DNA of 64,000 nt from the NCBI RefSeq assembly GCF_023023025.1, contig NZ_CP095481.1, positions 868,001 through 932,000 on the forward strand, given 5' to 3'. Positions 26,099 through 37,437 of this stretch are shown in pieces (positions within the stretch are counted from its first letter, which is position 1; every line of letters starts with the position of its first letter). This DNA comes from Amycolatopsis sp. WQ 127309. Lineage in GTDB: Bacteria; Actinomycetota; Actinomycetes; Mycobacteriales; Pseudonocardiaceae. The notes under the pieces were generated by a model, which had not been told where the DNA came from, made no database searches, and saw only the letters and a program-made list of their open reading frames with translations. The position numbers and the translations under genes were made by a program.

Positions 26099-26781
26099 AG
26101 GACCTGCGGGCCGCTCTGGCGGAACACCGGCTCGTCGCGATCCTGCGGGCCGATGACGCGGCGCGTTTCGCCGACGCGGCGATGGTCCTGCACGCGGCGG
26201 GGATCCGCCTGCTCGAAGCCACGCTGACGACGCCGGGCGCGCCCGCCGCGATCACCGCGCTGCGCCTGGCCCTGGGCGACGACGCGCTGATCGGCGCCGG
26301 CAGCGTCCGCGAAGCGTCCGATGTGGACATCGCGGTCGACGCGGGCGCGCGCTACCTGATCACGCCGACCGTCAACCCGGCCGTCCTGGAGCGCGCCGCC
26401 GCCCTCGACGTCCCGGTGATCTGCGGCGCGCTGACGCCGACGGAGATCGACCAGGCCTGGCGCCTCGGCGCGGCCGCGGTGAAGGTCTTCCCGGTCGCGG
26501 CGGCCGGCGGCGTCGCCTACCTGCGCGCGGTCCGGGCGCCGCTGCCGGACGTGCCGCTCGTCCCGACCGGCGGCGTCCACCTGGCCGACGTCGAGAGCTA
26601 CCTGCGGTCGGGCGCGATCGCGGTGGCCGCGGCGACGCCGTTGCTGGGCGACGCGCTGACCTCCGCCGGCAGCCTCCCGGACCTGGCGACCCGGGCCGGC
26701 GAGTTCGTCGCCGCCGCGGCCCGCTTCGCCACCGCCCGAGGCGGCACTTTCGCCGGGAAAGATACGTCCAGGGCCCCTTGA
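26095..26781 (+). CDS. eda: KDPG/KHG family bifunctional aldolase
   Basis: 228 residues from ATG 26095 (ATGA overlap with pncA). TIM-barrel class I aldolase: VAILRADDA and LLEATLTTPGA at the N-terminus, GAGSVREASDVDIAVDAGA, ITPTVNPAV and the Schiff-base Lys in GAAAVKVFPVAAAGG. Splits 2-keto-3-deoxy-6-phosphogluconate (or the 4-hydroxy analogue) to pyruvate and an aldehyde. The E. coli LRT substrate motif is LTTPGA here, so substrate could differ. No edd or sugar-acid gene is near; its partner is the NAD salvage pair. The C-terminus runs into the shared terminator hairpin. Confidence 0.88.
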   Translation: MKDLRAALAEHRLVAILRADDAARFADAAMVLHAAGIRLLEATLTTPGAPAAITALRLALGDDALIGAGSVREASDVDIAVDAGARYLITPTVNPAVLERAAALDVPVICGALTPTEIDQAWRLGAAAVKVFPVAAAGGVAYLRAVRAPLPDVPLVPTGGVHLADVESYLRSGAIAVAAATPLLGDALTSAGSLPDLATRAGEFVAAAARFATARGGTFAGKDTSRAP

Positions 26782-26810
26782 AACGCATCTTTCCCTAGGA
26801 AAGTGGCGCC
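26740..26810. terminator. Bidirectional hairpin overlapping both convergent gene ends
   Basis: A 28-bp stem with five mismatches forms between 26740-26767 and 26783-26810. It covers the last codons and stops of both eda (stop 26781) and the convergent secreted-protein gene (stop 26795). Loop of 15 nt. Probably a terminator for both, encoded within the coding ends. Confidence 0.7.
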
Positions 26811-27457
26811 TTCTTCTTGCCGTACGGGTCGCAGGCGGCCGTGCCGAGGTAGACGTCGCCGCTCGCCGGGCCGCCCTGCGGGAACAGCACGATGTGCACC
26901 GCGTGGGTGACCAGGCTGCCGTCCGGCGGCTGCGGCGTCACGGTCTCGTTGAGGATCACCGTGGCCAGCGCGGTGCCCGCCGGGCCGCCGGGGATGACGA
27001 TCCGGTCGTTCGGCGGGATCTGAGCGGGAACAGTGATGCCGGTGACGGCGCCGATCGTCACCTCGCCGCCGCTGCCGGTGGCGCTCGTCGCGCACTTCGC
27101 CGAGAACGTCCGGACCGTGATCACCGGGCCGCCGTAGCGCTTGAGGACCGACGCCTCGAACCGGTGCCCGGACGCCTGCGCGATGGCCACCTCGCCCGAG
27201 CGGCCGCAGCCGGACTCCCCGAGGCCGAACGATGCGACGTCGCCGGTCACGCCGCCGTCCGTCCGCGCCGAGGCCGGGCCGTCGGCCGTGCACTTCGCCA
27301 GCTCGCCGGTGACGACGTGCTCGTTGTCGATCAGCACGTCGAGCGAACCGGCGGATGCCCAGCCAGTGGACGTCACGGGCGCGGCGGCGACCAGGAACGG
27401 GCCCGCCAGCGCCGTCACGGCCAGCAACCGGATCGTCCTCTTCCTGGCGTTTCGCAT
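26795..27457 (-). CDS. Secreted choice-of-anchor P-like protein
   Basis: 220 residues. Sec signal peptide at residues 1-26 (basic RNARKRTIR, hydrophobic LLAVTALAGPFLVAAA, likely cleaved near AAA-PV). The mature part is beta-rich with Cys pairs (ELAKCTADGP, GESGCGRSGEV, FSAKCATSATG, TAACDPYG) and the VTIGAVTGITVPAQIPPND and HAVHIVLFP stretches seen in choice-of-anchor P domains of actinobacteria. Probably extracellular; no clear anchor. Role unknown. Divergent from bioY. Confidence 0.75.
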   Translation of the reverse strand: MRNARKRTIRLLAVTALAGPFLVAAAPVTSTGWASAGSLDVLIDNEHVVTGELAKCTADGPASARTDGGVTGDVASFGLGESGCGRSGEVAIAQASGHRFEASVLKRYGGPVITVRTFSAKCATSATGSGGEVTIGAVTGITVPAQIPPNDRIVIPGGPAGTALATVILNETVTPQPPDGSLVTHAVHIVLFPQGGPASGDVYLGTAACDPYGKKKAPLS

Positions 27458-27589
27458 GCACCGGCCTCCTGGGTTCGTGACGTTTCGTAGTTGTCCTCTG
27501 GATCATCGGCAGGCGCGGCGGGCCGCCTGATCGGGTCCACCCGGACGAGTGGCCGGTGAGGAACGCGACTTTCCGGCGTTTCCCGGGGG

Positions 27590-27601
27590 TAACGAGCGTT
27601 A
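27590..27601. promoter_or_regulatory. Palindrome upstream of bioY
   Basis: TAACGAGCGTTA is a perfect 5-bp inverted repeat around AG, 37 bp before the bioY start; the extended site is GTAACGAGCGTTAAC. The place fits an operator for a biotin repressor (BioQ-type TetR in actinobacteria), but the sequence does not match the BioQ consensus I know well enough to assign it. Confidence 0.4.
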
Positions 27602-27638
27602 ACCTCGGGCGTCGCGTGTGTCCACCGTGGGAGGTTCT

Positions 27639-28226
27639 GTGTCTTCGCTGTCCATCGCCGGAAAGCGGCCCGTGCTGGCCGACCTCGTGCCCGGCTCGCT
27701 CGTCCGGGACATCGCGCTGGTCGCCGGCGGTGCCGTGCTCACCGGCGCCGCCGCGCAGCTGATCATCCCGGTACCGGGCAGCCCGGTGCCGATGACCGGC
27801 CAGACGTTCGCCGCGCTGCTCGTCGGCGCCTCGCTCGGCATGTCGCGCGGGGCCGCGTCGATGCTGGTCTACCTGCTCGTCGGCGCCGTGGGCGTCCCGT
27901 GGTTCCAGAACGGCACCGCGGGCCTGTCCGGCGCGAGCGCCGGCTACATCGTCGGGTTCGTCTTCGCGGGCGCCCTCGTCGGCGCGCTCGCCGGCCGCGG
28001 TGGTGACCGGACGCCGCTGCGCACCGCCGCCACCATGGTGCTCGGCAACGTCGTCATCTACGCGTTCGGCGTGCCGTGGCTGATGGCCTCGACCGGGTTC
28101 GACCTGTCGACGGCGTTCGCCAAGGGCGTGACGCCGTTCCTGGTCGGCGACGCGCTGAAGATCGTCGTGGCCGCCGGCCTGCTGCCGCTCACGTGGAAGC
28201 TGGTCTCGCGCCGCACCGAAGACTGA
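27639..28226 (+). CDS. bioY: Biotin transporter S component BioY
   Basis: 195 residues from GTG 27639, set by GGGAGG at 27629-27634; an in-frame GTG at 27618 is less likely. Six membrane helices. Typical BioY stretches: IPVPGSPVPMTGQTFAALLV, GAASMLVYLLVGAVGVPWF, GPTGGYL-like LSGASAGYIVGFVFAG and VTPFLVGDALKIVVAAGLLP. High-affinity biotin uptake, alone or with shared ECF energising proteins; no bioM/bioN is adjacent. A strong terminator follows at 28237-28270. Confidence 0.93.
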   Translation: MSSLSIAGKRPVLADLVPGSLVRDIALVAGGAVLTGAAAQLIIPVPGSPVPMTGQTFAALLVGASLGMSRGAASMLVYLLVGAVGVPWFQNGTAGLSGASAGYIVGFVFAGALVGALAGRGGDRTPLRTAATMVLGNVVIYAFGVPWLMASTGFDLSTAFAKGVTPFLVGDALKIVVAAGLLPLTWKLVSRRTED

Positions 28227-28236
28227 GGTCCCTCGC

Positions 28237-28270
28237 CGAAGGGCCCGCCGTCACGACGGCGGGCCCTTCG
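28237..28270 (+). terminator. Hairpin terminator after bioY
   Basis: Perfect 16-bp inverted repeat from CGAAGGGCCC (28237) to GGGCCCTTCG (28270), with only two unpaired bases at the centre, so the real loop opens four to six bases. Eleven bases after the bioY stop. Confidence 0.88.
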
Positions 28271-28348
28271 CCGTTTACCAGTACGGCGCGAGTGGCCCGT
28301 TCGCGACGGATCACCGATCCTGTCGGTGGCGGCGGCTAATGTGTCGCT

Positions 28349-30400
28349 GTGCCCGCTCGAACTGACTTCCCCGGCGTCCTCGAACTCCTCACCCACGCGG
28401 TGGAGTCGGTGGGCGGAGCCGAGCGGCCGGGGCAGGTCGAGATGGCCGACGCCGTCGGCCGCGCCATCCGCACCGGCGAACACCTCGCCGTGCAAGCCGG
28501 TACCGGCACCGGCAAGTCACTGGCCTACCTCGTCCCCGCGATCCGGCACGCGGTCCAGAAGGAAGCCACGGTCGTGGTCTCCACGGCCACCATCGCGCTG
28601 CAGCGCCAGCTCGTCGACCGCGACCTCCCCCGGCTCGCGAAGGCGCTGAAGAAGCCGCTGGGCCGCGAACCGACCTTCGCGATCCTCAAGGGCCGCCGCA
28701 ACTACATGTGCCTGCACCGCCTGGACTCCGGCGCGCCGGACGAGCCGGAGGACGCCCAGCTCTTCGACCCGTTCGCGGTGTCGCGTCTCGGCAAGGAGGT
28801 CACGCGGCTGCGGGAGTGGGCGTCGGACACCGAAACCGGCGACCGCGACGAGCTCGTCCCGGGCGTGACGGACCAGGCGTGGCGCCAGGTCTCCGTGACC
28901 GCAAGGGAATGCCTCGGCGCGTCCCGCTGTCCGATCGGCACGGACTGCTTCGCCGAGAAGGCCCGCGCCGAGGCCGGCCGGGCCGACGTCATCATCACCA
29001 ACCACGCGCTCCTGGCCATCGACGCGTTGCAGGGCTACCAGGTCCTGCCGGACCACGACGTCGTGATCATCGACGAGGCGCACGACCTGGTCGACCGGGT
29101 CACCTCGGTCGCCACCGGCGAGCTGACCAGCGCGATGTGCTCGGCCGCCGCCCGCCGCTGCGGCAAGCTGATCGACGCCGACGTCGCGGACCGCCTGCTG
29201 GAAGCGGGTGACGGGCTGGCCCTGATCGTCGACGACCTGCCCGCCGGCCGGATGGACGCGCTGCCGCAGGCGTTGAAGGGCGCCATCCCGGCGGTCCGCG
29301 ACGCCGCGCACGCGTGCATCTCCGCGCTCGGGTCCGACCGCAAGGAAGACGTCGAGGGGGCCACCGCGCGCAAGCTGGCGCGCACGCTGCTCGACGAGGT
29401 GCACGACACCGCGGTCCGGCTGCTCGAGGCGTTCGACGAAGACCAGGCGCACCAGCGTGACGTCGTCTGGCTCGCGGGCGACAAGTTCTCGTCGAACCCG
29501 CGCCCGCCGGCGTTGAAGGTCGCGCCGCTGGGCGTCGCCGGCCTGCTGCGCGAGCGCGTGTTCAACCTGCACACGACGATCCTGACGTCGGCCACGCTGA
29601 CGCTGGGCGGCACGTTCGACACGATGGCGCGCCAGTGGGGGCTCCCGCCGGGCGGGGCCCGCGTCGAAAAGGCGCCGGGCGCGGCCACGGACAAGGAAGC
29701 GCCGTCCGACGCCGACACCGGCCCGAAGTGGCTCGGCCTGGACGTCGGGTCGCCGTTCGACCACCAGCGCAACGGCATCCTCTACCTGGCCAAGCACCTG
29801 CCGCCGCCGGGCCGTGACGGCCTCGCGTCGTCCACAATGGACGAGCTGGCCGAGCTGATCGAGGCCGCGGGCGGGCGCACGCTGGGCCTGTTCTCCTCGA
29901 TGCGCGCGGCCAAGCAGGCGGCCGAGGAAATGCGTGAGCGGCTGGACTTCCCGGTGCTGTGCCAGGGCGACGACGCGACGTCGCTGCTGGTCCAGAAGTT
30001 CTCCGAGGACGTCCGGACCTGTCTGTTCGGCACGCTCAGCCTGTGGCAGGGCGTGGACGTCCCGGGGCCGTCGCTGCAGCTCGTGGTCGTCGACCGGATC
30101 CCGTTCCCCCGCCCGGACGACCCGGTGTCGTCGGCGCGCCAGCGCGCGGTGGAAGCCCGCGGCGGCAACGGGTTCCTCACCGTGGCGGCCACGCACGCGG
30201 CGCTGCTGCTGGCGCAGGGCACCGGCCGGCTGCACCGCTCGGTGACCGACCGCGGCGTCGTCGCGGTGCTGGATTCGCGGCTCGCGAACGCCCGCTACGG
30301 CGGATTCCTCCGTGCGTCGCTGCCGCCGTTCTGGCCCACGATGGATCCGAAGGTGGCGCGCGACGCCTTGCGCCGCCTCGACGCAGCCGCGCCCGCGTGA
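28349..30400 (+). CDS. dinG: DinG-type ATP-dependent DNA helicase
   Basis: 683 residues from GTG 28349. XPD/DinG-like superfamily 2 helicase. Walker A AGTGTGKSLAYL (Lys56), the DEAH box IIDEAHDLVD near residue 242, and C-terminal motifs LFGTLSLWQGVDVPG and QGTGRLHRSVTDRGVV. Four Cys between Walker A and DEAH (MCLHRL, RECLGASRCPIGTDCF) fit the iron-sulfur cluster of the family. 5' to 3' DNA unwinding in repair or R-loop and G-quadruplex removal. Equivalent of M. tuberculosis Rv1329c, close to pncB here too. Confidence 0.93.
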   Translation: MPARTDFPGVLELLTHAVESVGGAERPGQVEMADAVGRAIRTGEHLAVQAGTGTGKSLAYLVPAIRHAVQKEATVVVSTATIALQRQLVDRDLPRLAKALKKPLGREPTFAILKGRRNYMCLHRLDSGAPDEPEDAQLFDPFAVSRLGKEVTRLREWASDTETGDRDELVPGVTDQAWRQVSVTARECLGASRCPIGTDCFAEKARAEAGRADVIITNHALLAIDALQGYQVLPDHDVVIIDEAHDLVDRVTSVATGELTSAMCSAAARRCGKLIDADVADRLLEAGDGLALIVDDLPAGRMDALPQALKGAIPAVRDAAHACISALGSDRKEDVEGATARKLARTLLDEVHDTAVRLLEAFDEDQAHQRDVVWLAGDKFSSNPRPPALKVAPLGVAGLLRERVFNLHTTILTSATLTLGGTFDTMARQWGLPPGGARVEKAPGAATDKEAPSDADTGPKWLGLDVGSPFDHQRNGILYLAKHLPPPGRDGLASSTMDELAELIEAAGGRTLGLFSSMRAAKQAAEEMRERLDFPVLCQGDDATSLLVQKFSEDVRTCLFGTLSLWQGVDVPGPSLQLVVVDRIPFPRPDDPVSSARQRAVEARGGNGFLTVAATHAALLLAQGTGRLHRSVTDRGVVAVLDSRLANARYGGFLRASLPPFWPTMDPKVARDALRRLDAAAPA

Positions 30401-30458
30401 CGCGGTCCACAACACCGACCGGTACGGTGAAGCAACCGAAGCGACAAGGGAGCACCGG

Positions 30459-30800
30459 TTGACCCAGGATTCGTCCAGCGCACAGTCCCGGACTGTCAGT
30501 GTCGACGACACCGGCGTGCGCCGTCGCCTCGCGGACGGCAGCGAAGAAGCCGTCACGTGGTCCGACCTGTCCTCGGTGATGGTCAGGGTCATCCCCGACG
30601 GCCCGTGGAACGAAGACGTCTTCTTCATGCTGGTGGGCACGGACGGCAAGGGCACAGCGGTCCCGAGCGGCGACCCGGCGGCCGACGCCCTGATCGAGCG
30701 GCTGCAGTCGTTGCCGGGCTTCGACAACGACAAGTTCATCGAAGCCATGACAACGGACGCGGACCAGGCCTACGTGGTCTGGGAATCCAGCGAGAACTGA
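30459..30800 (+). CDS. Conserved hypothetical protein
   Basis: 113 residues from TTG 30459, supported by AAGGGAG at 30446-30452; the upstream open frame overlaps dinG. The sequence (TVSVDDTGVRRRLADGSEEA, then VTWSDLSSVMVRVIPDGPWN) looks like a small alpha/beta protein with a PH-like or SRPBCC-like first half; PSGDPAADALIERLQSLPGF follows, and the end has FDNDKFIEAMTTDADQAYVV. Such proteins are widespread and unnamed in actinobacteria. No membrane segment. Possibly cotranscribed with dinG (58-bp gap). Function unknown. Confidence 0.75.
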   Translation: MTQDSSSAQSRTVSVDDTGVRRRLADGSEEAVTWSDLSSVMVRVIPDGPWNEDVFFMLVGTDGKGTAVPSGDPAADALIERLQSLPGFDNDKFIEAMTTDADQAYVVWESSEN

Positions 30801-30806
30801 CGTCGC

Positions 30807-31211
30807 TTACGCGGTCGGGAACTCCTCCGTCACCGGAATCCCCTTCTTGAGCGTCCGGCTCACCGTGCAGAGCCGTTCGATCGCGCGGTCCACGGCGCCG
30901 GCGAGCGCTTCCCGCTGATCCTCCGCCAAAGTCGACACGTCGACATCGAACGCGACGTGCACCGCGTCCAGTTCCGCGGCACCCTCACGCCGATCGGCCG
31001 AGACGGTGACGCGGAACTTCGCGTCCTCGCCCACTCGCCGCGTGATCAGCTCTTCGGCTGTCACGGCGCTGCAGCCCGCGGCCGCGATCTGCAGCAGCTC
31101 GGCGGGCGAAAACGCCCCCTCCGCACCGGTCCGGCCCAGCCGGACCTCGGCGCCGCGGTCGTTGCGTCCGACGAAGCTGTGCTGCCCGTCGCGCTGTACT
31201 TCGAGTCCCAT
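30807..31211 (-). CDS. OsmC family peroxiredoxin-like protein
   Basis: 134 residues. OsmC/Ohr fold with the two redox cysteines: Cys in LLQIAAAGCSAVTAEELI and Cys in AIERLCTVSRTLKK. Reduces organic hydroperoxides, using dihydrolipoamide or thiols in characterised members. The second Cys in a CxVS context is closer to OsmC/YhfA-like than to Ohr (VCPYS). Convergent with the preceding gene with six bases between; 16 bp after the PTH2-type gene stop, so possibly the end of that unit. Confidence 0.88.
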   Translation of the reverse strand: MGLEVQRDGQHSFVGRNDRGAEVRLGRTGAEGAFSPAELLQIAAAGCSAVTAEELITRRVGEDAKFRVTVSADRREGAAELDAVHVAFDVDVSTLAEDQREALAGAVDRAIERLCTVSRTLKKGIPVTEEFPTA

Positions 31212-31227
31212 ATCGGCTCCAACCGGC

Positions 31228-33251
<2,024 letters not shown>

Positions 33252-33310
33252 TCATCCCTCGCTCGGCAACGCTGCACGATCAGTCTGCCGGTCCGGCCTT
33301 GGACATAAGT

Positions 33311-33351
33311 AGAGCGCGTGCCGGGCTTCACAAAAGCCGGGCACGCGCTCT
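33311..33351 (-). terminator. Hairpin terminator after ctaD
   Basis: Arms of 18 bp, 33311-33328 and 33334-33351, pair with one mismatch around a five-base loop (CACAA). Lies 18 bp beyond the ctaD stop on the minus strand and 62 bp before the serB start, so it separates the two. Confidence 0.85.
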
Positions 33352-33368
33352 CACTCGTTCGGGGTGTT

Positions 33369-35150
33369 TTACTGCTCGCCCGAGTTGTCCTTGCTGTGGT
33401 CACCCGGCATGACGGCCTCGGTGAGCACCTGCGACGGCGCCGACCCGTGGCTGTTCAGCTTCTGCTTGCCGAAGAAGCCGATCTCGCCCTCCTTGTGGAG
33501 GCGCTCGATCATGTGCGGGTAGTGCAGCTCGAACGCCGGCCGCTCGGACCGGATCCGGGGCAGCTCGGTGAAGTTGTGCCGCGGCGGCGGGCAGGACGTC
33601 GCCCACTCGAGCGAGTTGCCGTAGCCCCACGGGTCGTCCACCGTGACGATCTCGCCGTACCGGTAGCTCTTGAAGACGTTCCAGATGAACGGCAGCGTCG
33701 AGGCACCGAGGATGTACGCGCCGATCGTGGAGATCGTGTTCAGCGTCGTGAAGCCGTCACTGGTCAGGTAGTCCGCGTACCGCCGCGGCATGCCTTCCGC
33801 GCCCAGCCAGTGCTGGACGAGGAACGTGCCGTGGAAGCCGATGAACGTGGTCCAGAAGTGCCACTTGCCGAGCTTCTCGTCCATCATCCGGCCCGTGATC
33901 TTCGGGAACCAGAAGTAGATGCCGGCGAAGGTGGCGAACACGATCGTGCCGTAGAGCACGTAGTGGAAGTGCGCGACGACGAAGTAGCTGTCCGACACGT
34001 GGAAGTCGATCGCCGGCGCGGCCAGCAGGATGCCGGTCAGGCCGCCGAAGAGGAACGTGACGATGAAGCCCATCGAGAAGATCATCGGCGTCTCGAAGGA
34101 CAGCTGGCCCTTCCACATCGTGCCGATCCAGTTGAAGAACTTCACGCCGGTCGGGACCGCGATCAGGAACGTCATGAAGGAGAAGAACGGCAGCAGCACG
34201 GCGCCGGTGGCGTACATGTGGTGCGCCCACACCGCGACCGACAGCGCCGCGATGGCCAGCGTCGCCCAGACCAGGCTCTTGTAGCCGAACATCGGCTTGC
34301 GGCTGAAGACCGGGAAGATCTCCGACACGATCCCGAAGAACGGTAGCGCGACGATGTAGACCTCTGGATGGCCGAAGAACCAGAACAGGTGTTGCCAGAG
34401 GATGACCCCGCCGTTTTCGGGGTCGAAGACGTGTGCCCCCAGATGCCGGTCCGCCAGCAGGCCCATCAGGGCCGCGGTCAGGATCGGGAAGGCGAGCAGG
34501 ATCAGGATCGACGTCACCAGGATGTTCCAGGTGAAGATCGGCATCCGGTACATCGTCATGCCCGGCGCGCGCAGGCAGACCACGGTGGTGACCATGTTGA
34601 CCGCGCCGAGGATGGTGCCCAGACCGGAGACCACCAGGCCCGAGATCCACAGGTCCGCGCCGACGCCCGGCGAGTGGATCGCGTCCGACAGCGGGGTGTA
34701 GGCGAACCAGCCGAAGTCGGCGGCGCCACCCGGCGTCAGGAAGCCCGACAGCACGATCAGGCCGCCGAAGAGGTACAGCCAGTAGGAGAACGCGTTCAGC
34801 CGCGGGAAAGCGACGTCCGGCGAACCGATCTGCAGCGGGAGGATGAAGTTCGCGAACCCGAAGAGGATCGGCGTCGCGTACAGCAGCAGCATCACCGTGC
34901 CGTGCATGGTGAAGAGCTGGTTGTACTGCTCCTGCGAAAGGAACTGCTGCCCGGGTCGCGCCAGCTCGGTACGGATGAGCATGGCCATCGCGCCGCCCGC
35001 CATGAAGAAGGCGAACGACGTGACCAGGTACATGATCCCGATCTGCTTGTGGTCCGTCGTGCGGAACAACCGCAGCAGGTACGAACCCTTGACCGACTCG
35101 CGCGCGGGATACGGGCGCGTCGCGATCGGCTTGGGGGCTACGGCCGTCAC
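33369..35150 (-). CDS. ctaD: Cytochrome c oxidase subunit I
   Basis: 593 residues from GTG 35150, chosen for GGAGG six bases upstream; the frame stays open far beyond, which is noncoding. Catalytic subunit of the aa3 oxidase in the bcc-aa3 supercomplex. Twelve membrane helices; heme and CuB ligands visible as [14 protein letters not shown] (His, Tyr crosslink region), [12 protein letters not shown] and [12 protein letters not shown]; heme a ligand in [13 protein letters not shown]. The proton-channel DxxN motif region is present. The extended hydrophilic C-terminus after helix XII (about 50 residues) is usual in actinobacteria. Confidence 0.97.
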   Translation of the reverse strand: MTAVAPKPIATRPYPARESVKGSYLLRLFRTTDHKQIGIMYLVTSFAFFMAGGAMAMLIRTELARPGQQFLSQEQYNQLFTMHGTVMLLLYATPILFGFANFILPLQIGSPDVAFPRLNAFSYWLYLFGGLIVLSGFLTPGGAADFGWFAYTPLSDAIHSPGVGADLWISGLVVSGLGTILGAVNMVTTVVCLRAPGMTMYRMPIFTWNILVTSILILLAFPILTAALMGLLADRHLGAHVFDPENGGVILWQHLFWFFGHPEVYIVALPFFGIVSEIFPVFSRKPMFGYKSLVWATLAIAALSVAVWAHHMYATGAVLLPFFSFMTFLIAVPTGVKFFNWIGTMWKGQLSFETPMIFSMGFIVTFLFGGLTGILLAAPAIDFHVSDSYFVVAHFHYVLYGTIVFATFAGIYFWFPKITGRMMDEKLGKWHFWTTFIGFHGTFLVQHWLGAEGMPRRYADYLTSDGFTTLNTISTIGAYILGASTLPFIWNVFKSYRYGEIVTVDDPWGYGNSLEWATSCPPPRHNFTELPRIRSERPAFELHYPHMIERLHKEGEIGFFGKQKLNSHGSAPSQVLTEAVMPGDHSKDNSGEQ

Positions 35151-35286
35151 TCCTGCCTCCAACACTTGAAACCTTGTGGTGGTCATCGTCGCGCCGCCAA
35201 GGCCCGGGAAGACCCGGTCCGGCGGCTTAGGGGGATCGTAGCCCTCGCTACCGACAGTCGCGCGCACCGGCTGGCAAGATCGGCGC

Positions 35287-36114
35287 ATGGCCGACGAGTA
35301 CACCCGCGCGGCGGTGCGCGCGGCCCGCACGGTGACCGCCCGGCTCGGCCTGCCGGAGCACTCGCCGGAGGTCCTGCACGCACGGTCGAACGTGCTGGTG
35401 AGGCTGGGTCCGCTGGTCGCGCGTGTGCCGGCGACGACGTTGCTCGCCCGGCCGGCGCCCGCGCCCTGGCTGGCCCGCGACGTCGCCGTCTCCCGCTTCC
35501 TCACCGAACGTGGTGTGCTCGTCGTCTCACCGGCCGCGGATCCCCCGGCCGGACCGCATTTCGCGGACGGTCTCCCGGTCACGCTCTGGCACCACACACC
35601 GCACGATCCGGACCACCGGTACGCACCGGACGTCGTCGCGCGCTCGCTCGCCCGGGTGCACGCGGTACTGCGGGAGTATCCGGGCGAACTGCCCCGGCGC
35701 GGCCCGCTCGACGACCTCGAACGGATGCTCGCCCGCCACGGCGACACGATGGACGGCGCGGCGCCGCGGCTGCGGGCCGAAGCCGCCCGGATCGAGGCCG
35801 CCCTGCCGGACGTCGCCGTGCAGCCGCTGCACGGCGACGCGCACCCCGGCAACCTGATCGCCACCGAGGCCGGGCCGTGCTGGCTCGACTTCGAGGACAC
35901 CTGGCGCGGGCCGCTCGGCTGGGACCTGGGGATCCTGGCCCGCCAGGGCGGTCCGGAGTACTTGGCCGCCTACCCGGGCGGGGCTGACGTCCCTGCTGAA
36001 GCTTGTACGGAGCTGCGCGAACTCTTCGCCGTCGCGTGGCGCTTCATCATCGCGAAGCGGTTCCCGCACCGGCTTCCCGAAGCGCGCGAAGCACTCGCTG
36101 CCTACTTCTCGTGA
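35287..36114 (+). CDS. Aminoglycoside phosphotransferase-fold kinase
   Basis: 275 residues. APH/choline-kinase fold: catalytic loop [10 protein letters not shown] (His182 to Leu190, catalytic Asp184, Asn189) and the metal-binding Asp201 in [16 protein letters not shown]. The N-lobe is short and the glycine loop is weakly conserved. Could phosphorylate an alcohol group of a metabolite or an antibiotic; nothing in the neighbourhood indicates resistance. Overlaps the convergent hydrolase gene by 13 bp. Divergent from ctaD. Confidence 0.85.
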   Translation: MADEYTRAAVRAARTVTARLGLPEHSPEVLHARSNVLVRLGPLVARVPATTLLARPAPAPWLARDVAVSRFLTERGVLVVSPAADPPAGPHFADGLPVTLWHHTPHDPDHRYAPDVVARSLARVHAVLREYPGELPRRGPLDDLERMLARHGDTMDGAAPRLRAEAARIEAALPDVAVQPLHGDAHPGNLIATEAGPCWLDFEDTWRGPLGWDLGILARQGGPEYLAAYPGGADVPAEACTELRELFAVAWRFIIAKRFPHRLPEAREALAAYFS

Positions 36115-36863
36115 GTCGCCGGGTACCAGGAGAGGATCGCTTCGACGACGCCCGCCGGGTCCTCGAGCGGGGTCAGGTGGCCGGCACCGGGCAGCACGAC
36201 GAGCGTGGCGCCGGGCATGGCCTCGACCATCGCGCTCGCCGCCGCGACGGGCGTGATGGGGTCTTCCTCGCCCACGACGACCAGCGCCGGGACACCGGCG
36301 TCCCGCAGCAGGCCGAGGGAGTCCGGCCGGGTCCGCAACGCCAGCGCGGTCCACGAGATCCCGGCGGGCGGCTGGGATTCGATGATCGCCCGGACGGTTT
36401 CGACGACGTCGGGCCGCTCCTCGCGCGTCGACTCGGCCAGCAAGGTGGGCAGGTTCGCCTCGGCCAGCCAGCCCGCGGTGCCCTCCTGCTCGACGCGCAC
36501 CGCGACGTCGAGGCGGCTCTGCGCGGCCTCGGCTGTGTCGGGCGTGGCCTTGGTGTCGATGAGGACGAGCCCGCCGACCCGGTCGGGCGCCAGCCGGAGC
36601 ACGGCCATCGCGAGGTAACCGCCCATCGAGCAGCCGCCGAGCACCACGCGGTCCAGGTCCAGCCGGTCGAGCAGGGCGACGACGTCGCGCGCGGCGTCGT
36701 CGAGGCTCGGTTCGCGGCCGGACTCCGGCAGCGGCGAGCGGCCGAGCCCGCGCTGATCCGGAGTGATCACCCGAAGGTGTGAAGCGAGAGGCTCGCGCAC
36801 CGCGTTCCACATGCGGGCGTCCAGGGGAAAGGCGTGGAGGAGGACCAGCGGCAGTTCGGTCAT
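36102..36863 (-). CDS. Alpha/beta hydrolase
   Basis: 253 residues from ATG 36863 (36872 is an alternative, three residues longer). Alpha/beta-hydrolase fold: oxyanion HAFPLDARMW, nucleophile Ser79 in LGGCSMGGYLAM, acid Asp in VVGEEDPITPV and His in LPGAGHLTPLEDP. Close to the MhpC/3-oxoadipate enol-lactonase type. The nucleophile elbow is G-C-S-M-G. No signal peptide. Substrate unknown. Divergent from the GNAT gene with 40 bases between starts. Confidence 0.88.
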   Translation of the reverse strand: MTELPLVLLHAFPLDARMWNAVREPLASHLRVITPDQRGLGRSPLPESGREPSLDDAARDVVALLDRLDLDRVVLGGCSMGGYLAMAVLRLAPDRVGGLVLIDTKATPDTAEAAQSRLDVAVRVEQEGTAGWLAEANLPTLLAESTREERPDVVETVRAIIESQPPAGISWTALALRTRPDSLGLLRDAGVPALVVVGEEDPITPVAAASAMVEAMPGATLVVLPGAGHLTPLEDPAGVVEAILSWYPATHEK

Positions 36864-36903
36864 GCGCGTCATTTTGTCGGACCCCCGCGCTAGCTTCGCC
36901 GAC

Positions 36904-37401
36904 GTGTTCACCGACATCGAAACCGACCGGCTGCACCTGCGTCCGCTCCACGAGGCGGACCGGCAGGCGATGGTCGACATCCACACCGACCCGCGCACCA
37001 ACCGCTTCAACCCCGACCCGCCCGGCGTCGCGCGGGCGTCGGAGATGTTCACGGCCTGGCTGGTGCACTGGGCCGAGCGGGGCTTCGGCTACCTGGCGGT
37101 GACCGAACCGGGCGGCAAGGAGGTCATCGGTGTGTGCGGCGTGCGGCTGCGCGAGTTCCACGGCGAGAAGGTGCTCAACCTCGGCTACCGGTTCCGGCCG
37201 TCCGCGTGGGGCAAGGGCTACGCGGTCGAGGCCGGGGCCGCGGTCCTGGAGTGGTGCGCCCGCGAGCAGGCGTCCCTGCCGGTGCTGGCGAGTGTGAACG
37301 TGGACAACAAGCCGTCGCTGCGGGTGGCCGAGCGGCTCGGCTTCACCGAGTACACGGAGGAAGCGTACGAAGGCGCGTTGTCCCGGCACTACCGGCGCTG
37401 A
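36904..37401 (+). CDS. GNAT family N-acetyltransferase (RimJ/RimL-like)
   Basis: 165 residues from GTG 36904. RimJ/RimL-type acetyltransferase: ETDRLHLRPLHEADRQAMV at the start, the acetyl-CoA-binding segment FRPSAWGKGYAVEAGAAVLE with the R/Q-x-x-G-x-G/A-like SAWGKGYA, and the C-terminal VNVDNKPSLRVAERLGFTE. Acetylates an N-terminal or side-chain amine, or a small molecule; target unknown. Convergent with the zinc-ribbon gene 36 bp away. Confidence 0.88.
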   Translation: MFTDIETDRLHLRPLHEADRQAMVDIHTDPRTNRFNPDPPGVARASEMFTAWLVHWAERGFGYLAVTEPGGKEVIGVCGVRLREFHGEKVLNLGYRFRPSAWGKGYAVEAGAAVLEWCAREQASLPVLASVNVDNKPSLRVAERLGFTEYTEEAYEGALSRHYRR

Positions 37402-37437
37402 GCCGGGCGTTGTTTGACAACTCCAGAGAGAAGCGGA

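Noticed and set aside
35287..36114. Aminoglycoside resistance gene
   Set aside because: Only the general APH catalytic motifs are present; no resistance context or specific subfamily signature can be read.
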